Shown here: positions 26,271-35,795 of the stretch, one piece after another | Layout of the letters: each line of letters opens with the position of its first letter | Numbering within the stretch: position 1 is the first letter of the stretch | NCBI GenBank assembly: GCA_002747825.1 | Contig: PDQQ01000019.1 | Span: forward strand, 1-46,153 | DNA from: Deltaproteobacteria bacterium | Lineage (GTDB): Bacteria; Desulfobacterota; Desulfobulbia; Desulfobulbales; Desulfocapsaceae | DNA length: 46,153 nucleotides | Direction: 5' to 3' | Translations under genes and position numbers: made by a program | The notes under the pieces: model-generated | The model's input: the letters and a program-made list of their open reading frames with translations, nothing else | Told to the model about the DNA's origin: nothing | Database searches by the model: none

Positions 26271-27386
26271 TTATTGTTGTCGCCGGGGTTCTTTTCTTTT
26301 TGTCGCCGCCCCCTTTACAATCAGATCGTGAACAACAGGTCTGAATCTTTGGATATATCGTATATCCTTTCTTCCCCATACCCTGTTGGTAAGAAGAACA
26401 ACAATCCTTTCTTCGTCCAGATCTATCCAGAAAGAGGTACCTGTAAAACCAAGATGGCCAACGGTATGCCTTGAAAAACGAGAACCAGCGCTTGAATTTG
26501 AGGCGGCTGGTGTATCAAAACCCAAGGCCCAGCGATCGACTCCGTCCTGCATCCTTTTTTCAAGAAACGATAAAGACAGCGACGGATGAGAGGAGGATTT
26601 TCTGTAGATTTTAAGAAGTTGTACGCAAAACGATACAAGGGCCTCCGCGGAGCCAAAAAGACCGGCATGCCCCGCGACTCCCCCCATAAATCTGCAGTTG
26701 TCATCATGAACGAGCCCACATAACTCCCTGCCTGACCAGCTGCATCGCCCCGTCGAGCAATAGCCTTCTGTTTCAACAGACTGATTTGTATTAAAAAACA
26801 GATTTTCCTCCAGCTGTAAGGGTTGAACAATATTCGTATTCCAATATTCGTCCAGATTCATACCACTCGCTTTTTCTACAATATCTCCGAGTAAAATATA
26901 TCCCAGATCGCTGTAAATATATTTTGTCTCAGGTGGATACACTGGTTTTTCCTCGAGTATCTTTTGTACGATAATCTTTTTTCTTGTCTTATACCCTTGC
27001 TTAGAGTTGGAATTTACAAAATGTATATGTGCCGGTAAACCAGATGAATGTTCAAGTAAGCTGAGAAGATTTATGCCCAAAATATAAGAATGAGTTGGGC
27101 TGTTATCAGGATAAAAATCACCAACCGTCTGCTGCAGATCTATTTTTCCTTCCTTTACCAAACTCAAAAGAGAAAGAGAGGTGACCAAAGGTTTGGTAAG
27201 CGAAGCAAGATCAAAACAGCTGTTTTTATCAACAGCTGTTCCGTTTGATGTCCGGCAATACCCATCGGCTATAAAAGAAACTTGACCTTTGTTATATATC
27301 CCGACACACCATCCGGAAAAAACCTTCTTTCTTAAAAAGAGGTTTCCATAGCGAACCAACAATCTTTCTTCTCTTTTGATCACCAT
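26271..27386 (-). CDS. beta-lactamase-fold serine hydrolase (class C related)
   Basis: 371-aa protein of the beta-lactamase/D-alanyl-D-alanine carboxypeptidase-like family (PF00144 type). The SxxK motif is SLTK (Ser62-Lys65), the second motif is YSD in IYSDLGYILLG and the third is HLGFTGTS. No signal peptide or lipobox is visible, so it may be cytoplasmic, unlike true AmpC enzymes. It could be a peptidase or esterase acting on cell-wall fragments. It sits alone beside dnaN and is transcribed away from it. A weak AAC/GTT hairpin (26248-26274) lies between its end and the sulfur-relay cluster. Confidence 0.8.
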   Translation of the reverse strand: MVIKREERLLVRYGNLFLRKKVFSGWCVGIYNKGQVSFIADGYCRTSNGTAVDKNSCFDLASLTKPLVTSLSLLSLVKEGKIDLQQTVGDFYPDNSPTHSYILGINLLSLLEHSSGLPAHIHFVNSNSKQGYKTRKKIIVQKILEEKPVYPPETKYIYSDLGYILLGDIVEKASGMNLDEYWNTNIVQPLQLEENLFFNTNQSVETEGYCSTGRCSWSGRELCGLVHDDNCRFMGGVAGHAGLFGSAEALVSFCVQLLKIYRKSSSHPSLSLSFLEKRMQDGVDRWALGFDTPAASNSSAGSRFSRHTVGHLGFTGTSFWIDLDEERIVVLLTNRVWGRKDIRYIQRFRPVVHDLIVKGAATKRKEPRRQQ

Positions 27387-27853
27387 TTTCTTTCTGAATT
27401 TTTTTTATATTTTTTCTAAAAAAAACTTTTGCAAAAACAGTTATCCACTATAGCGTTTTTTCTGTCTAAGGCATCTTTTTTTCTTTCAATATCTGACAAA
27501 AATTTACGTTAAATATTTGACAAATATGTTATAGTACTTCTTAGGCTTTTTGTAAGAGCACTTTTCCTCTACCAAGAAGAGCAAGTCATTGTTATAAAAG
27601 GAAATTTGTTCTGCTTTGAACATCTCTTCCGTTCTGCGCCTTGACAAAGGAGAATTGTGGATATTCTGTTAACAAGGTCTGTAAAGGCAGTTGATACCTT
27701 TGTTGATACACATTTGTAAACATATCTGCTGACAAGGTCACATTCTTTTGTGTGTAATAATACCAGTTACCTCAATGTGTTAGTTATCTTTTTAACATAT
27801 CAACACTATTGATAGTAATAAAAAAATAGAATCATATAATAGAGAGGACTCTT
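27387..27853. other. 467-bp AT-rich region upstream of dnaN, possible oriC
   Basis: No gene is seen here. The region is AT-rich and contains three sites one mismatch from the DnaA box: TTATCCACT (27441-27449), the reverse TGTGGATAT (27656-27664) and TGATACACA (27704-27712). It also has an AT-rich block near 27781-27840 and a 15-bp palindrome ATATTTG-A-CAAATAT (27513-27527). Placement before dnaN-gyrB-gyrA is common for origins. No perfect DnaA box is found and dnaA itself is absent, so it may only be a promoter region. Confidence 0.35.
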
Positions 27854-28984
27854 ATGACAATTCACTGCACTGTTGATAAAGACAGCCTCCTGGAAAGTTT
27901 GAGCAGTCTGCAGAATATAACCAACAAGAAGGGAACACTCGCCATACTGTCAAATGTTCTCATAGAAACAACAAACCAGGGGTTATATCTTACAGGAACA
28001 GACCTTGAAGTTGGACTCAAACTCTTTGTATCTGCTGAAATCCATCAGGAGGGGTCACTCACCCTCCCCTCGAAAAAGATATTTGAGATCGTCAGAGAAT
28101 CTGGTTCAGATACTATCTCTATAAAAGAGACTGAAAACAGCTGGGTTGTAGTTGAAGCTGGACAAAGCGTGTATAATCTTGCCGGAATGGCGGATCAGGA
28201 ATTTCCTGAATTTCCCGATTATGTAAAAGATACTTTTATACGCTTTGAAAGTTATATTTTTCTGGAGCTTATCGAAAAGACAATTTTTTCGATAGCCAGT
28301 GAAAAGGAGAATATCTACTCACTCACCTCTGTTTTGTTTGAAAAAGAGATAAAAGATGATGTTTCATATCTGCGGATGGTTTCTTCTGACGGTCACAGGC
28401 TTTCGATCATGCAGAAAGATGTTGCTGTAAATCTCGATAAGATGCAGCTTGGTGATACAGTGCTTATCCCGCGTAAGGGTGTTCAGGAATGGAAAAAATT
28501 TTGTGAGGCAAGAGAGAGTGTAGAGGTCTCGTTTGAAGAAAAACAGGTCGTTCTTCGTGATGACGATGCTGTTATGTTTATTCGTCTTAAGGGGGGCGAT
28601 TTCCCACAGTATTCCGGGATCGTTGATGCGGTTGATTTATCGAACTGCTTAAAAATAAAGAGAATACCCTTTTTAGAATCACTCAAGAGGATAAACCTCT
28701 TTACCGAAGATATTTTTCATACCATTTCTCTGCATATTGAAGCCAACAAAATGACCTTGTCTTCCCAGAATATGGATTTTGGAAATGCCCGGGACGAGCA
28801 AAGCATAGAGTATAGCGGCAACACCCTGTCTCTCGGTTTTAATTGCCGATATTTTATAGAGACCCTTCAGGTTATGGAATGTGAAACCGTTGAGGCATAC
28901 ATCAGTTCAAATGCCAGTCCATGTCTGATAAAATCCGAGGAAGATCAAGGTTTTTTAAGTATTATTATGCCGATGCAACTGTAG
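27854..28984 (+). CDS. dnaN: DNA polymerase III beta subunit (sliding clamp)
   Basis: Ring-shaped clamp that tethers DNA polymerase III to DNA, 376 aa, three similar domains. The N-terminal MTIHCTVDKDSLLESLSSLQNITNKKGTLAILSNVLIET and the central SSDGHRLSIMQKDV are typical. The C-terminal IIMPMQL ends the partner-binding pocket, as in other beta clamps (IVMPMRL in E. coli). GAGAGGA lies before the ATG. It heads the dnaN-gyrB-gyrA cluster without recF between it and gyrB. Confidence 0.93.
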   Translation: MTIHCTVDKDSLLESLSSLQNITNKKGTLAILSNVLIETTNQGLYLTGTDLEVGLKLFVSAEIHQEGSLTLPSKKIFEIVRESGSDTISIKETENSWVVVEAGQSVYNLAGMADQEFPEFPDYVKDTFIRFESYIFLELIEKTIFSIASEKENIYSLTSVLFEKEIKDDVSYLRMVSSDGHRLSIMQKDVAVNLDKMQLGDTVLIPRKGVQEWKKFCEARESVEVSFEEKQVVLRDDDAVMFIRLKGGDFPQYSGIVDAVDLSNCLKIKRIPFLESLKRINLFTEDIFHTISLHIEANKMTLSSQNMDFGNARDEQSIEYSGNTLSLGFNCRYFIETLQVMECETVEAYISSNASPCLIKSEEDQGFLSIIMPMQL

Positions 28985-29039
28985 CGTTTTTCTCCAACAA
29001 AAGAGTCGATATCGTTTAATTCTGATTTGAGGTTTTGCT

Positions 29040-31457
29040 GTGACTGAAACAGGTAATAATTATAATGCAGGGCAAATACAGGTTCTCGATGGTCTGGAAG
29101 CAGTTCGTAAAAGACCATCGATGTATATAGGAAACACCGCTGAAGAGGGGTTGCACCATCTGATATGGGAGATCGTCGATAACAGCATTGATGAGGCCCT
29201 GGCCGGTTACTGTACGAAGATAAGTGTTACCATACACGATGATAACTCTGTTTCTGTTGCCGATAACGGAAGAGGCATTCCCGTCGACAAACATCCTACC
29301 GAGAATATGACAGCGCTGGAGCTGGTTATGACCACCCTGCATGCCGGGGGGAAATTTGATCATTCAAATTACAAGGTCTCCGGAGGGCTTCACGGTGTCG
29401 GGGTTTCGGTTGTCAACGCCCTGTCGACAAAGGCAATGGCTGAGATTCGTCGTGACGGCAAGCTCTACAGGCAATCCTATGCCTATGGTGATACAACCGG
29501 TGAGCTGCAGGTCATAGGCGAGAGTGAGACGACCGGCACCAAAATAACCTTTACCGCTGATCCGGAGATCTTTACAGAAACAATCCATTACAATTACGAC
29601 ACGGTAAAAAACAGGCTTCGTGAACTGAGCTTTTTAAACAGAGGCTTACAGATCAACCTCAAGGATGAGAGAAGCGGAGAAGAGGACTCCTTTTTTGCCG
29701 AAGGGGGGATTGTCTCCTATGTGGAATATCTAAACCGTAAAAGAACCCCTGTCTTTGATCCCCCGATATATATCAACGGAACAAAGGACAACGTTGAGGT
29801 GGAAATAGCCCTGCAACATTTTGATGGTTATTCTGAGCGGTTGTTTTCTTTTGTCAACAATATCAACACCCGGGAAGGGGGAAGCCATGTTGCAGGGTTT
29901 CGTTCCTCGCTGACAAAATGTATAAACAGATACGCCAATGACGATATTATCCCCAAAAATATGCGGGAAAAGGTCAGTGGCGATGATATTCGCGAGGGCT
30001 TGACCTGCGTTATTTCGGTAAGGGTTCCTAACCCGCAGTTCGAGGGGCAGACAAAGACAAAGCTTGGCAACAGTGAGGTCAAATCGATTGTTGAATCAAT
30101 CTGCAGTGAGAAACTGACCCTGTTTCTCGAGCAGAATCCAGCCGTTGCCAAAAAGATTCTGAACAAGGTCGTGGACGCGGCCCGGGCAAGAGAGGCGGCC
30201 AAAAGAGCCCGGGATCTTTCGAGGAAAAGAGGTTCAACCTCACTTCTTATGGCTGGAAAACTGGCCGAATGTCAGGAGAAGGACCCCAAAAAAAGAGAAA
30301 TTTTCATTGTCGAGGGTGACTCTGCCGGAGGCTCTGCCAAACAGGGCAGAGACAGGTCGAACCAGGCAATACTGCCGCTGAGAGGAAAAATTCTCAATGT
30401 GGAAAAGGCCCGCTTTGACAAGATCCTGAGCAGTGAAGAGATCAAACAGCTTATCGGGGCCCTCGGTTGTGGTATAGGCAAGGATGAATTTGACCCGGAG
30501 AAACTGCGGTACCATAAAATTATCATAATGACCGATGCCGATGTTGACGGCGCCCATATCAGAACCCTTCTTCTGACCTTTTTTTACAGGCAGATGCTGC
30601 CTCTGGTCGAAGGCGGCTTCGTCTATATCGGTCAGCCTCCGCTGTATCGACTTGGCCGGGGTAAAAACGAGATCTATTTTCTCGACGAAAATGAGCTCAA
30701 CAACCATCTCTTTACCAGAGCAAGTCAGTTTTTGACAATTGAGGTTCATAATGGAGAGGAAAAAACCGTAATAGAAGATACAGAATTTGTCGATGTTCTC
30801 GATAAATTGTCTCTGTATCAAAAAATCACAGAGTTTATGAATCGTCTCTCTATCTGGGATGATATGCTGTTTTTTCTCCTCGACCAGGGAATCCGATCAG
30901 CCGATCAGTTCAGAGACAGAGATTTTGTTCTTGGGCTTCGCAACGCATTGTCTGAAAAGGAGTTCATTATCGGTGAATTACGGTCCAGCACTCTGCGTCC
31001 CGACTGTTTTGAGTTTGATATAGCCTTGCGTGGAAATACTCAGACACAGATGGTTTTTGGTCCGCATATCCCGCTGATTCATGAATACAGAACGGCCTTA
31101 AAACTCTTTCCGGATGTCCGGAACTTTCTTGAGTCATCCTTTGTTCTCAGCCGTACCAATAAATCGGGAGAGACAGAGCCTGCGAAGGCTGCGACCTGGA
31201 AGGAGATGATACAGCAGGTTCGTGATGATTCCTTTAAGGGAAGTCATCTGCAGAGATATAAAGGTCTGGGGGAGATGAATCCGGAGCAGCTTTGGGATAC
31301 GACAATGAATCCGGAGAACAGAACCCTTATGCAGGTCTCCGTTGACGATGCGGAGATGGCCGATGATCTTTTTACAACACTTATGGGAGATAAGGTAGAA
31401 CCGCGGCGCGATTTTATTCACAATCATGCCCTGGAAGTGACCGATCTCGATATTTAA
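29040..31457 (+). CDS. gyrB: DNA gyrase subunit B
   Basis: ATPase subunit of gyrase, which introduces negative supercoils. The GHKL ATPase motifs are EIVDNSIDEALAG, DNGRGIPVD and GGLHGVGVSVVNALS. The TOPRIM domain has EGDSAGGSAKQGRDR (about residue 425) and DADVDGAHI (about 498), with the metal-binding acidic residues intact. The 805-aa length includes the insert typical of Gram-negative GyrB. The GTG at 29040 is used, with TGAGG upstream. It lies 55 bp after dnaN. Confidence 0.96.
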   Translation: MTETGNNYNAGQIQVLDGLEAVRKRPSMYIGNTAEEGLHHLIWEIVDNSIDEALAGYCTKISVTIHDDNSVSVADNGRGIPVDKHPTENMTALELVMTTLHAGGKFDHSNYKVSGGLHGVGVSVVNALSTKAMAEIRRDGKLYRQSYAYGDTTGELQVIGESETTGTKITFTADPEIFTETIHYNYDTVKNRLRELSFLNRGLQINLKDERSGEEDSFFAEGGIVSYVEYLNRKRTPVFDPPIYINGTKDNVEVEIALQHFDGYSERLFSFVNNINTREGGSHVAGFRSSLTKCINRYANDDIIPKNMREKVSGDDIREGLTCVISVRVPNPQFEGQTKTKLGNSEVKSIVESICSEKLTLFLEQNPAVAKKILNKVVDAARAREAAKRARDLSRKRGSTSLLMAGKLAECQEKDPKKREIFIVEGDSAGGSAKQGRDRSNQAILPLRGKILNVEKARFDKILSSEEIKQLIGALGCGIGKDEFDPEKLRYHKIIIMTDADVDGAHIRTLLLTFFYRQMLPLVEGGFVYIGQPPLYRLGRGKNEIYFLDENELNNHLFTRASQFLTIEVHNGEEKTVIEDTEFVDVLDKLSLYQKITEFMNRLSIWDDMLFFLLDQGIRSADQFRDRDFVLGLRNALSEKEFIIGELRSSTLRPDCFEFDIALRGNTQTQMVFGPHIPLIHEYRTALKLFPDVRNFLESSFVLSRTNKSGETEPAKAATWKEMIQQVRDDSFKGSHLQRYKGLGEMNPEQLWDTTMNPENRTLMQVSVDDAEMADDLFTTLMGDKVEPRRDFIHNHALEVTDLDI

Positions 31458-31602
31458 GAAAAGATATTCTCGACGAATACGAGAAAAGCCGACCCATCTT
31501 TGGATATTTGCCAGCGAAACGTTCTGCAATGATATTTCGTTCTGCAGTCAAGGTAAGGGTTGCCTTTTCTGATACCATTTAAATTCTAATACATCTACTC
31601 TT

Positions 31603-34095
31603 ATGAGCACTGAAAACCATAATGGAAAAGAGAAATTTCCTGCAATATCAATAGAAAAGGAACTTCAGAAATCCTATCTTGATTACGCCATGAGCGTTAT
31701 TATCGGCAGGGCCCTTCCCGACATTCGCGATGGACTCAAGCCTGTCCATCGAAGGGCCCTTTTTGCGATGCGTGAGCTCGGTGTTCATTACAATAGACCC
31801 TATGTAAAATCGGCCAGGATTGTCGGTGACGTTATTGGTAAATACCACCCCCACGGTGATACGGCCGCCTACGATACCATCGTGAGAATGGCCCAGCCCT
31901 TTTCTCTGCGCTATCCTTTGGTTGACGGACAGGGCAACTTTGGTTCCCTGGATGGTGATTCACCGGCTGCCATGCGTTATACCGAGGCAAGGATGACCAG
32001 GATCGACAGGGATATTGTCAGCGACCTGGACAAGGAAACGGTGGATTGGGTGCCAAATTATGACAACTCCCTTGTCGAACCAGCGGTTATGCCAAGTAAG
32101 ATACCAAACCTGCTGGTCAATGGTTCATCCGGTATTGCTGTCGGTATGGCAACAAATATACCACCACATAATCTGACAGAGGTGATCGATGCCCTGGTTG
32201 CAGTCATTGACAACAGGGAACTGACCGTCAATGAGATCATGAATACGATTACCGGGCCGGATTTCCCGACCGGCGGACAGATCTGTGGAAGGGCCGGTAT
32301 CAGGGAGGCCTATGAAACCGGTCGAGGGGTGGTGGTCATTCGGGCCCTTACCCACATCGAAAAGATACGCGACGGCAAGAGAGAGGCCATCGTTATCACA
32401 GAGATACCCTATCAGGTAAATAAGGCAGTACTCGTTGAAAAAATTGCCCAACTGGGAAAGGATAAAAAAATTCAGGCGATCGCCGATGTGCGTGATGAAT
32501 CAGACAGGCATGGTCTGCGCATTGTCATAGAGCTGAAGAAAGATGAAATGCCTGAGATTGTTTTAAATCAGCTCTATTCGATGACCCAGATGCAGAAGTC
32601 TTTCGGGATTATTCTGCTTGCCATCGTCAACAATAAGCCGGAAATTCTCAACCTGAAACAGATCCTCGAACATTTTATCCTTCACAGAAAGATCATCGTC
32701 TATAGAAGAACGGCCTTTGAGCTGCGCAAGGCCGAAGAAAAGGCCCATATCCTTGAAGGGTTGAATATCGCGATACAAAACCTCGATGAGGTTGTACAAC
32801 TGATCAAGGAGTCTGAGAATCCGCAGGTAGCAAAAACGGAACTTATACGGCGTTTTCATCTCAGCGAGATTCAGGCCCAGACCATTCTTGATATGCGTCT
32901 GCAGCGTCTTACCGGTCTTGAGCGCGATAAGATCGTTCGTGATTATGAGGAGATACTGGCAGAGATACAACGACTGAAAGAGATACTCGACAGCGAAGTC
33001 CTGGTGATGAACATCGTCAAAGATGAGCTTCTTGAGATGAAAGAGATCTATGGCGATGAGAGACGAACCGAGATCGTAGATGCCACCGATGAGATCCTGC
33101 CCGAAGATCTTATTGCCCCCGAAGACATGGCGGTGACCGTAACACATTCGGGGTATATCAAACGTAATCCAGTCTCTCTGTACAGATCTCAGCATAGAGG
33201 CGGCAAAGGCGTAACCGGCGTGAAGAATGTGGAAGAGGATTTTGTCTCCAGCCTCTATGTGGCCTCAACGCTTGATACCTTCCTCTTTTTTACCAACCAT
33301 GGAAAGGTCTTCTGGCGTAAGGTCTATCAGCTGCCACTGGCAGGTCGCACGGCCAGGGGAAAGGCGATCGTCAATCTGCTGAATCTGGCAGAAGGTGAAA
33401 AGATTGCTGCCATTCTGCCGATCAGCAGTTTTGAGGACGAGTCAAAGCAGAAGACCATTATGATGGTTACCAAATTTGGTCGGATAAAAAAGACCAGTCT
33501 GCAGGAATTTGCCAGACCTCTGCGCAAAGGGAAACGAGCCCTGACCATTAACGAAGGTGATGAGATAATCGCAGCCCATGTTCTGGGCGGTAATGATTCA
33601 ATTCTTTTGGTGACCAAAAAGGGAATGTCCATCCATTTCAGTGAAGAGGATGTCCGCACGATGGGAAGAACCGCGGCAGGTGTACGTGGCATCAACCTTG
33701 CCAAGGACGATCTTGTTGTCAGTGCCATCGTTGCCGATTCCAAGAACTCGATCCTTATTGCAACAGAGAATGGCTTTGGAAAACGAAGCCCCATAGAAGA
33801 GTACCGCCTGCAGAAACGCGGAGGCAAAGGGGTACGCGGCATTAAGGAGAGTCTGCGTAACGGTGATGTTATCGCTGCCAAACAGGTTGATGATGAAGAC
33901 GAGGTCATTCTTATAGCCGATTCAGGCAAGATGATCCGTATGGATCTGACAGCCGTAAGGGTTATAGGCCGGGCAACACAGGGCGTACGTTTAATCAACC
34001 TTGACGACGATGAGCATGTTGTCAGCCTTGATACCGTGGCAAAGGATGGCAATGATGATGCGGAGATTGACGCCGAAGAGACTATGCAACCATAA
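31603..34095 (+). CDS. gyrA: DNA gyrase subunit A
   Basis: DNA cleavage and wrapping subunit of gyrase, 830 aa. The active-site tyrosine is Tyr126 in AAMRYTEAR. The quinolone-resistance region is [14 protein letters not shown], with Thr at the usual Ser83 position and the acidic Asp91 kept. The C-terminal beta-pinwheel has the GyrA box QKRGGKG (about residue 737) that defines gyrase rather than topoisomerase IV. The tail is acidic. The ATG at 31603 has no clear ribosome binding site. It lies 145 bp after gyrB; that gap has a TTCTCG/CGAGAA hairpin (31467-31485) and a duplicated GTTCTGCA. Confidence 0.96.
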   Translation: MSTENHNGKEKFPAISIEKELQKSYLDYAMSVIIGRALPDIRDGLKPVHRRALFAMRELGVHYNRPYVKSARIVGDVIGKYHPHGDTAAYDTIVRMAQPFSLRYPLVDGQGNFGSLDGDSPAAMRYTEARMTRIDRDIVSDLDKETVDWVPNYDNSLVEPAVMPSKIPNLLVNGSSGIAVGMATNIPPHNLTEVIDALVAVIDNRELTVNEIMNTITGPDFPTGGQICGRAGIREAYETGRGVVVIRALTHIEKIRDGKREAIVITEIPYQVNKAVLVEKIAQLGKDKKIQAIADVRDESDRHGLRIVIELKKDEMPEIVLNQLYSMTQMQKSFGIILLAIVNNKPEILNLKQILEHFILHRKIIVYRRTAFELRKAEEKAHILEGLNIAIQNLDEVVQLIKESENPQVAKTELIRRFHLSEIQAQTILDMRLQRLTGLERDKIVRDYEEILAEIQRLKEILDSEVLVMNIVKDELLEMKEIYGDERRTEIVDATDEILPEDLIAPEDMAVTVTHSGYIKRNPVSLYRSQHRGGKGVTGVKNVEEDFVSSLYVASTLDTFLFFTNHGKVFWRKVYQLPLAGRTARGKAIVNLLNLAEGEKIAAILPISSFEDESKQKTIMMVTKFGRIKKTSLQEFARPLRKGKRALTINEGDEIIAAHVLGGNDSILLVTKKGMSIHFSEEDVRTMGRTAAGVRGINLAKDDLVVSAIVADSKNSILIATENGFGKRSPIEEYRLQKRGGKGVRGIKESLRNGDVIAAKQVDDEDEVILIADSGKMIRMDLTAVRVIGRATQGVRLINLDDDEHVVSLDTVAKDGNDDAEIDAEETMQP

Positions 34096-34154
34096 TCCTC
34101 AAAGCATTCAGATCTACTTGAAAATACAAGATTTAAGACATCTCTTTTGTCTGA

Positions 34155-34243
34155 GATACCTTTGTTCAGGGTATCGAAAATTTACAAGATACCTCAATTG
34201 TGATAATCTGCTGTACTGTATTCTCCGTTTTTGCCAGGGTATC
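34155..34243 (+). promoter_or_regulatory. array of four GATACC/GGTATC half-sites before tctC
   Basis: GATACC occurs at 34155-34160 and 34188-34193, and its complement GGTATC at 34170-34175 and 34238-34243, the latter two both within CAGGGTATC. The first pair can form a hairpin. The array occupies most of the gyrA-tctC gap and could be an operator region for the transporter. Confidence 0.4.
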
Positions 34244-34257
34244 ATAAGGCAAAAACG
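34226..34257 (+). promoter_or_regulatory. leader hairpin just before tctC
   Basis: CGTTTTTGCC (34226-34235) pairs perfectly with GGCAAAAACG (34248-34257) across a 12-nt loop that contains one GGTATC copy. It ends about 15 bp before the AAAAGGAG ribosome binding site of tctC. No T run follows, so it is more likely regulatory than a terminator for gyrA. Confidence 0.45.
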
Positions 34258-34287
34258 CCATAACCAACCCTATAAAAGGAGTGTAAG

Positions 34288-35232
34288 ATGAAAAAAATAC
34301 TTGCTGTTCTTTTGCTGGTTTTTTTTGCCGTTCCAACGATTGTTTCCGCCTCTTCATACCCTTCAAAACCAATTAAGATTATCGTGCCCTCAAAGGCCGG
34401 TGGATCGACTGATACCACTGCTCGTCTTTTTGTAAAAACGGCAAAGAAATATCTTGAAGGTGCCGATTTTATTATTAAAAATGTTCCTGGCTCCGGTGGC
34501 CAGAAAGGTTTTGAAGAGATCGCACGAGCCAAGCCGGACGGACATACAATCGGTATGATTTTTACCACCCAGATCGTTGCCCATATTGTTGCCAAACGTG
34601 CTCGCTACACCCTCGACAGTTTTCACATCATTGCCAATATGATGCAGGATCCGCTGATTATCGCTGTTCCCGCCAAAAGCGAAATTACCAATCTTGACCA
34701 GTTTATTGCAGCCGCCAAGGCCAAGCAGTTGACCGTTGCGGTCAACGGAATCGGTTCAGACGATTTTATCGCCGCCAAGAAATTTGAGAATTTAACCGGT
34801 GTAACCTTCAACCTGATGCCGACCAAGGGTTCTACCGAGCAGAAGGCAGCAATACTTGGCGGGCATATTGACGCCTCCTTTATGAATCTGACCCAGATGC
34901 ATGCCCAGCACAAAGCTGGTACCGCACGGGTGATTGCCCTTATGGATGCCAAGCGCTCAGACATCCTTCCCGATGTTCCCACCGCAGTTGAGCAGGGATA
35001 TGATGTTTCAATGACCGCAACCAGAGGCTTCGTTGCCCCTGCCGGTGTCGCCAAAGAGAAAATCGAGGTGCTCGATAAACTGGTTGCCGATGTCATGAAC
35101 GACGAGGAATTTATTGCGGCCTGTGCCAAGGACGTTATGATTCTCTATCCGCTTTCAGGCCCCAAGTATTTGGATTATTTAGTTAAGTTGCAGGCAGAAA
35201 CCCAAAAATTCTACGATTCGACTCCCTGGTAA
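34288..35232 (+). CDS. tctC: tripartite tricarboxylate transporter substrate-binding protein
   Basis: Periplasmic receptor of a TTT-family carboxylate importer, 314 aa. Residues 1-21 form the signal peptide (MKKILAVLLLVFFAVPTIVSA). The mature part starts SYPSKPIKIIVPSKAGGSTDTTARLF, the hallmark of the Bug/TctC receptors, and has NVPGSGGQKGFEEIARAKPDGHTIG. Substrates of the family include citrate and other di- and tricarboxylates; the ligand here is not predictable. AAAAGGAG lies before the ATG. It begins the tctCBA operon. Confidence 0.92.
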   Translation: MKKILAVLLLVFFAVPTIVSASSYPSKPIKIIVPSKAGGSTDTTARLFVKTAKKYLEGADFIIKNVPGSGGQKGFEEIARAKPDGHTIGMIFTTQIVAHIVAKRARYTLDSFHIIANMMQDPLIIAVPAKSEITNLDQFIAAAKAKQLTVAVNGIGSDDFIAAKKFENLTGVTFNLMPTKGSTEQKAAILGGHIDASFMNLTQMHAQHKAGTARVIALMDAKRSDILPDVPTAVEQGYDVSMTATRGFVAPAGVAKEKIEVLDKLVADVMNDEEFIAACAKDVMILYPLSGPKYLDYLVKLQAETQKFYDSTPW

Positions 35233-35235
35233 ATT

Positions 35236-35697
35236 ATGACAAGACGATTGGCAGAACTGCTGGTTTTGGTTTGTTTTTTGATAGTTGCTGTAGCCTTGTA
35301 TAAGAGTACAGCGAGCTTTCCCGAGGTGACCCAGAGCTCCACCGCCTTGTACGTTCGTTTTCTTGCCGCCATGCTGGGTATTTTTTCTTTGCTGGAGATG
35401 CTTTTAAAACTGAAGAAAAAAAATCTTGCTAAAGATCAGGAAAAAATGGAGCTGACCGAGGCGCCATTGAAGTTTACGGCTCTTCTCGTTTTGATGTTTG
35501 TCTATGCGATGCTGCTCGAGCCGCTTGGTTTCTACCTCGCCTCGGCGCTGTTTCTCCCGTTGACCATGTATATTCTCGGGAGTCGCAGGTGGCTGTCTAT
35601 TGCCTTGACCTCGGGAGGGGTTCTGCTTTTTGTCTTTTTGGTTTTTGCCCTGCTTCTCGGGGTACCACTTCCGGAGAGCACCTGGTTTCAATTCTGA
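35236..35697 (+). CDS. tctB: tripartite tricarboxylate transporter small membrane subunit
   Basis: 153-aa membrane protein with four predicted segments, starting three bases after the tctC stop. Family features are the N-terminal helix (LLVLVCFLIVAVALYKSTASFPEV) and the C-terminal GFYLASALFLPLTMYILGSRRW, followed by the LLLGVPLPESTW ending that is common in TctB. It is the poorly conserved small subunit that associates with TctA. Confidence 0.88.
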   Translation: MTRRLAELLVLVCFLIVAVALYKSTASFPEVTQSSTALYVRFLAAMLGIFSLLEMLLKLKKKNLAKDQEKMELTEAPLKFTALLVLMFVYAMLLEPLGFYLASALFLPLTMYILGSRRWLSIALTSGGVLLFVFLVFALLLGVPLPESTWFQF

Positions 35698-35795
35698 ATT
35701 GTCATTGAACCACCCTCCTCTAAAGAGTGAATCACCAACCAGCTTTTTAGAGGAGGTTCTTCTATTTTTTGACTGTTGTGTTTGGAGAGAAGGTT

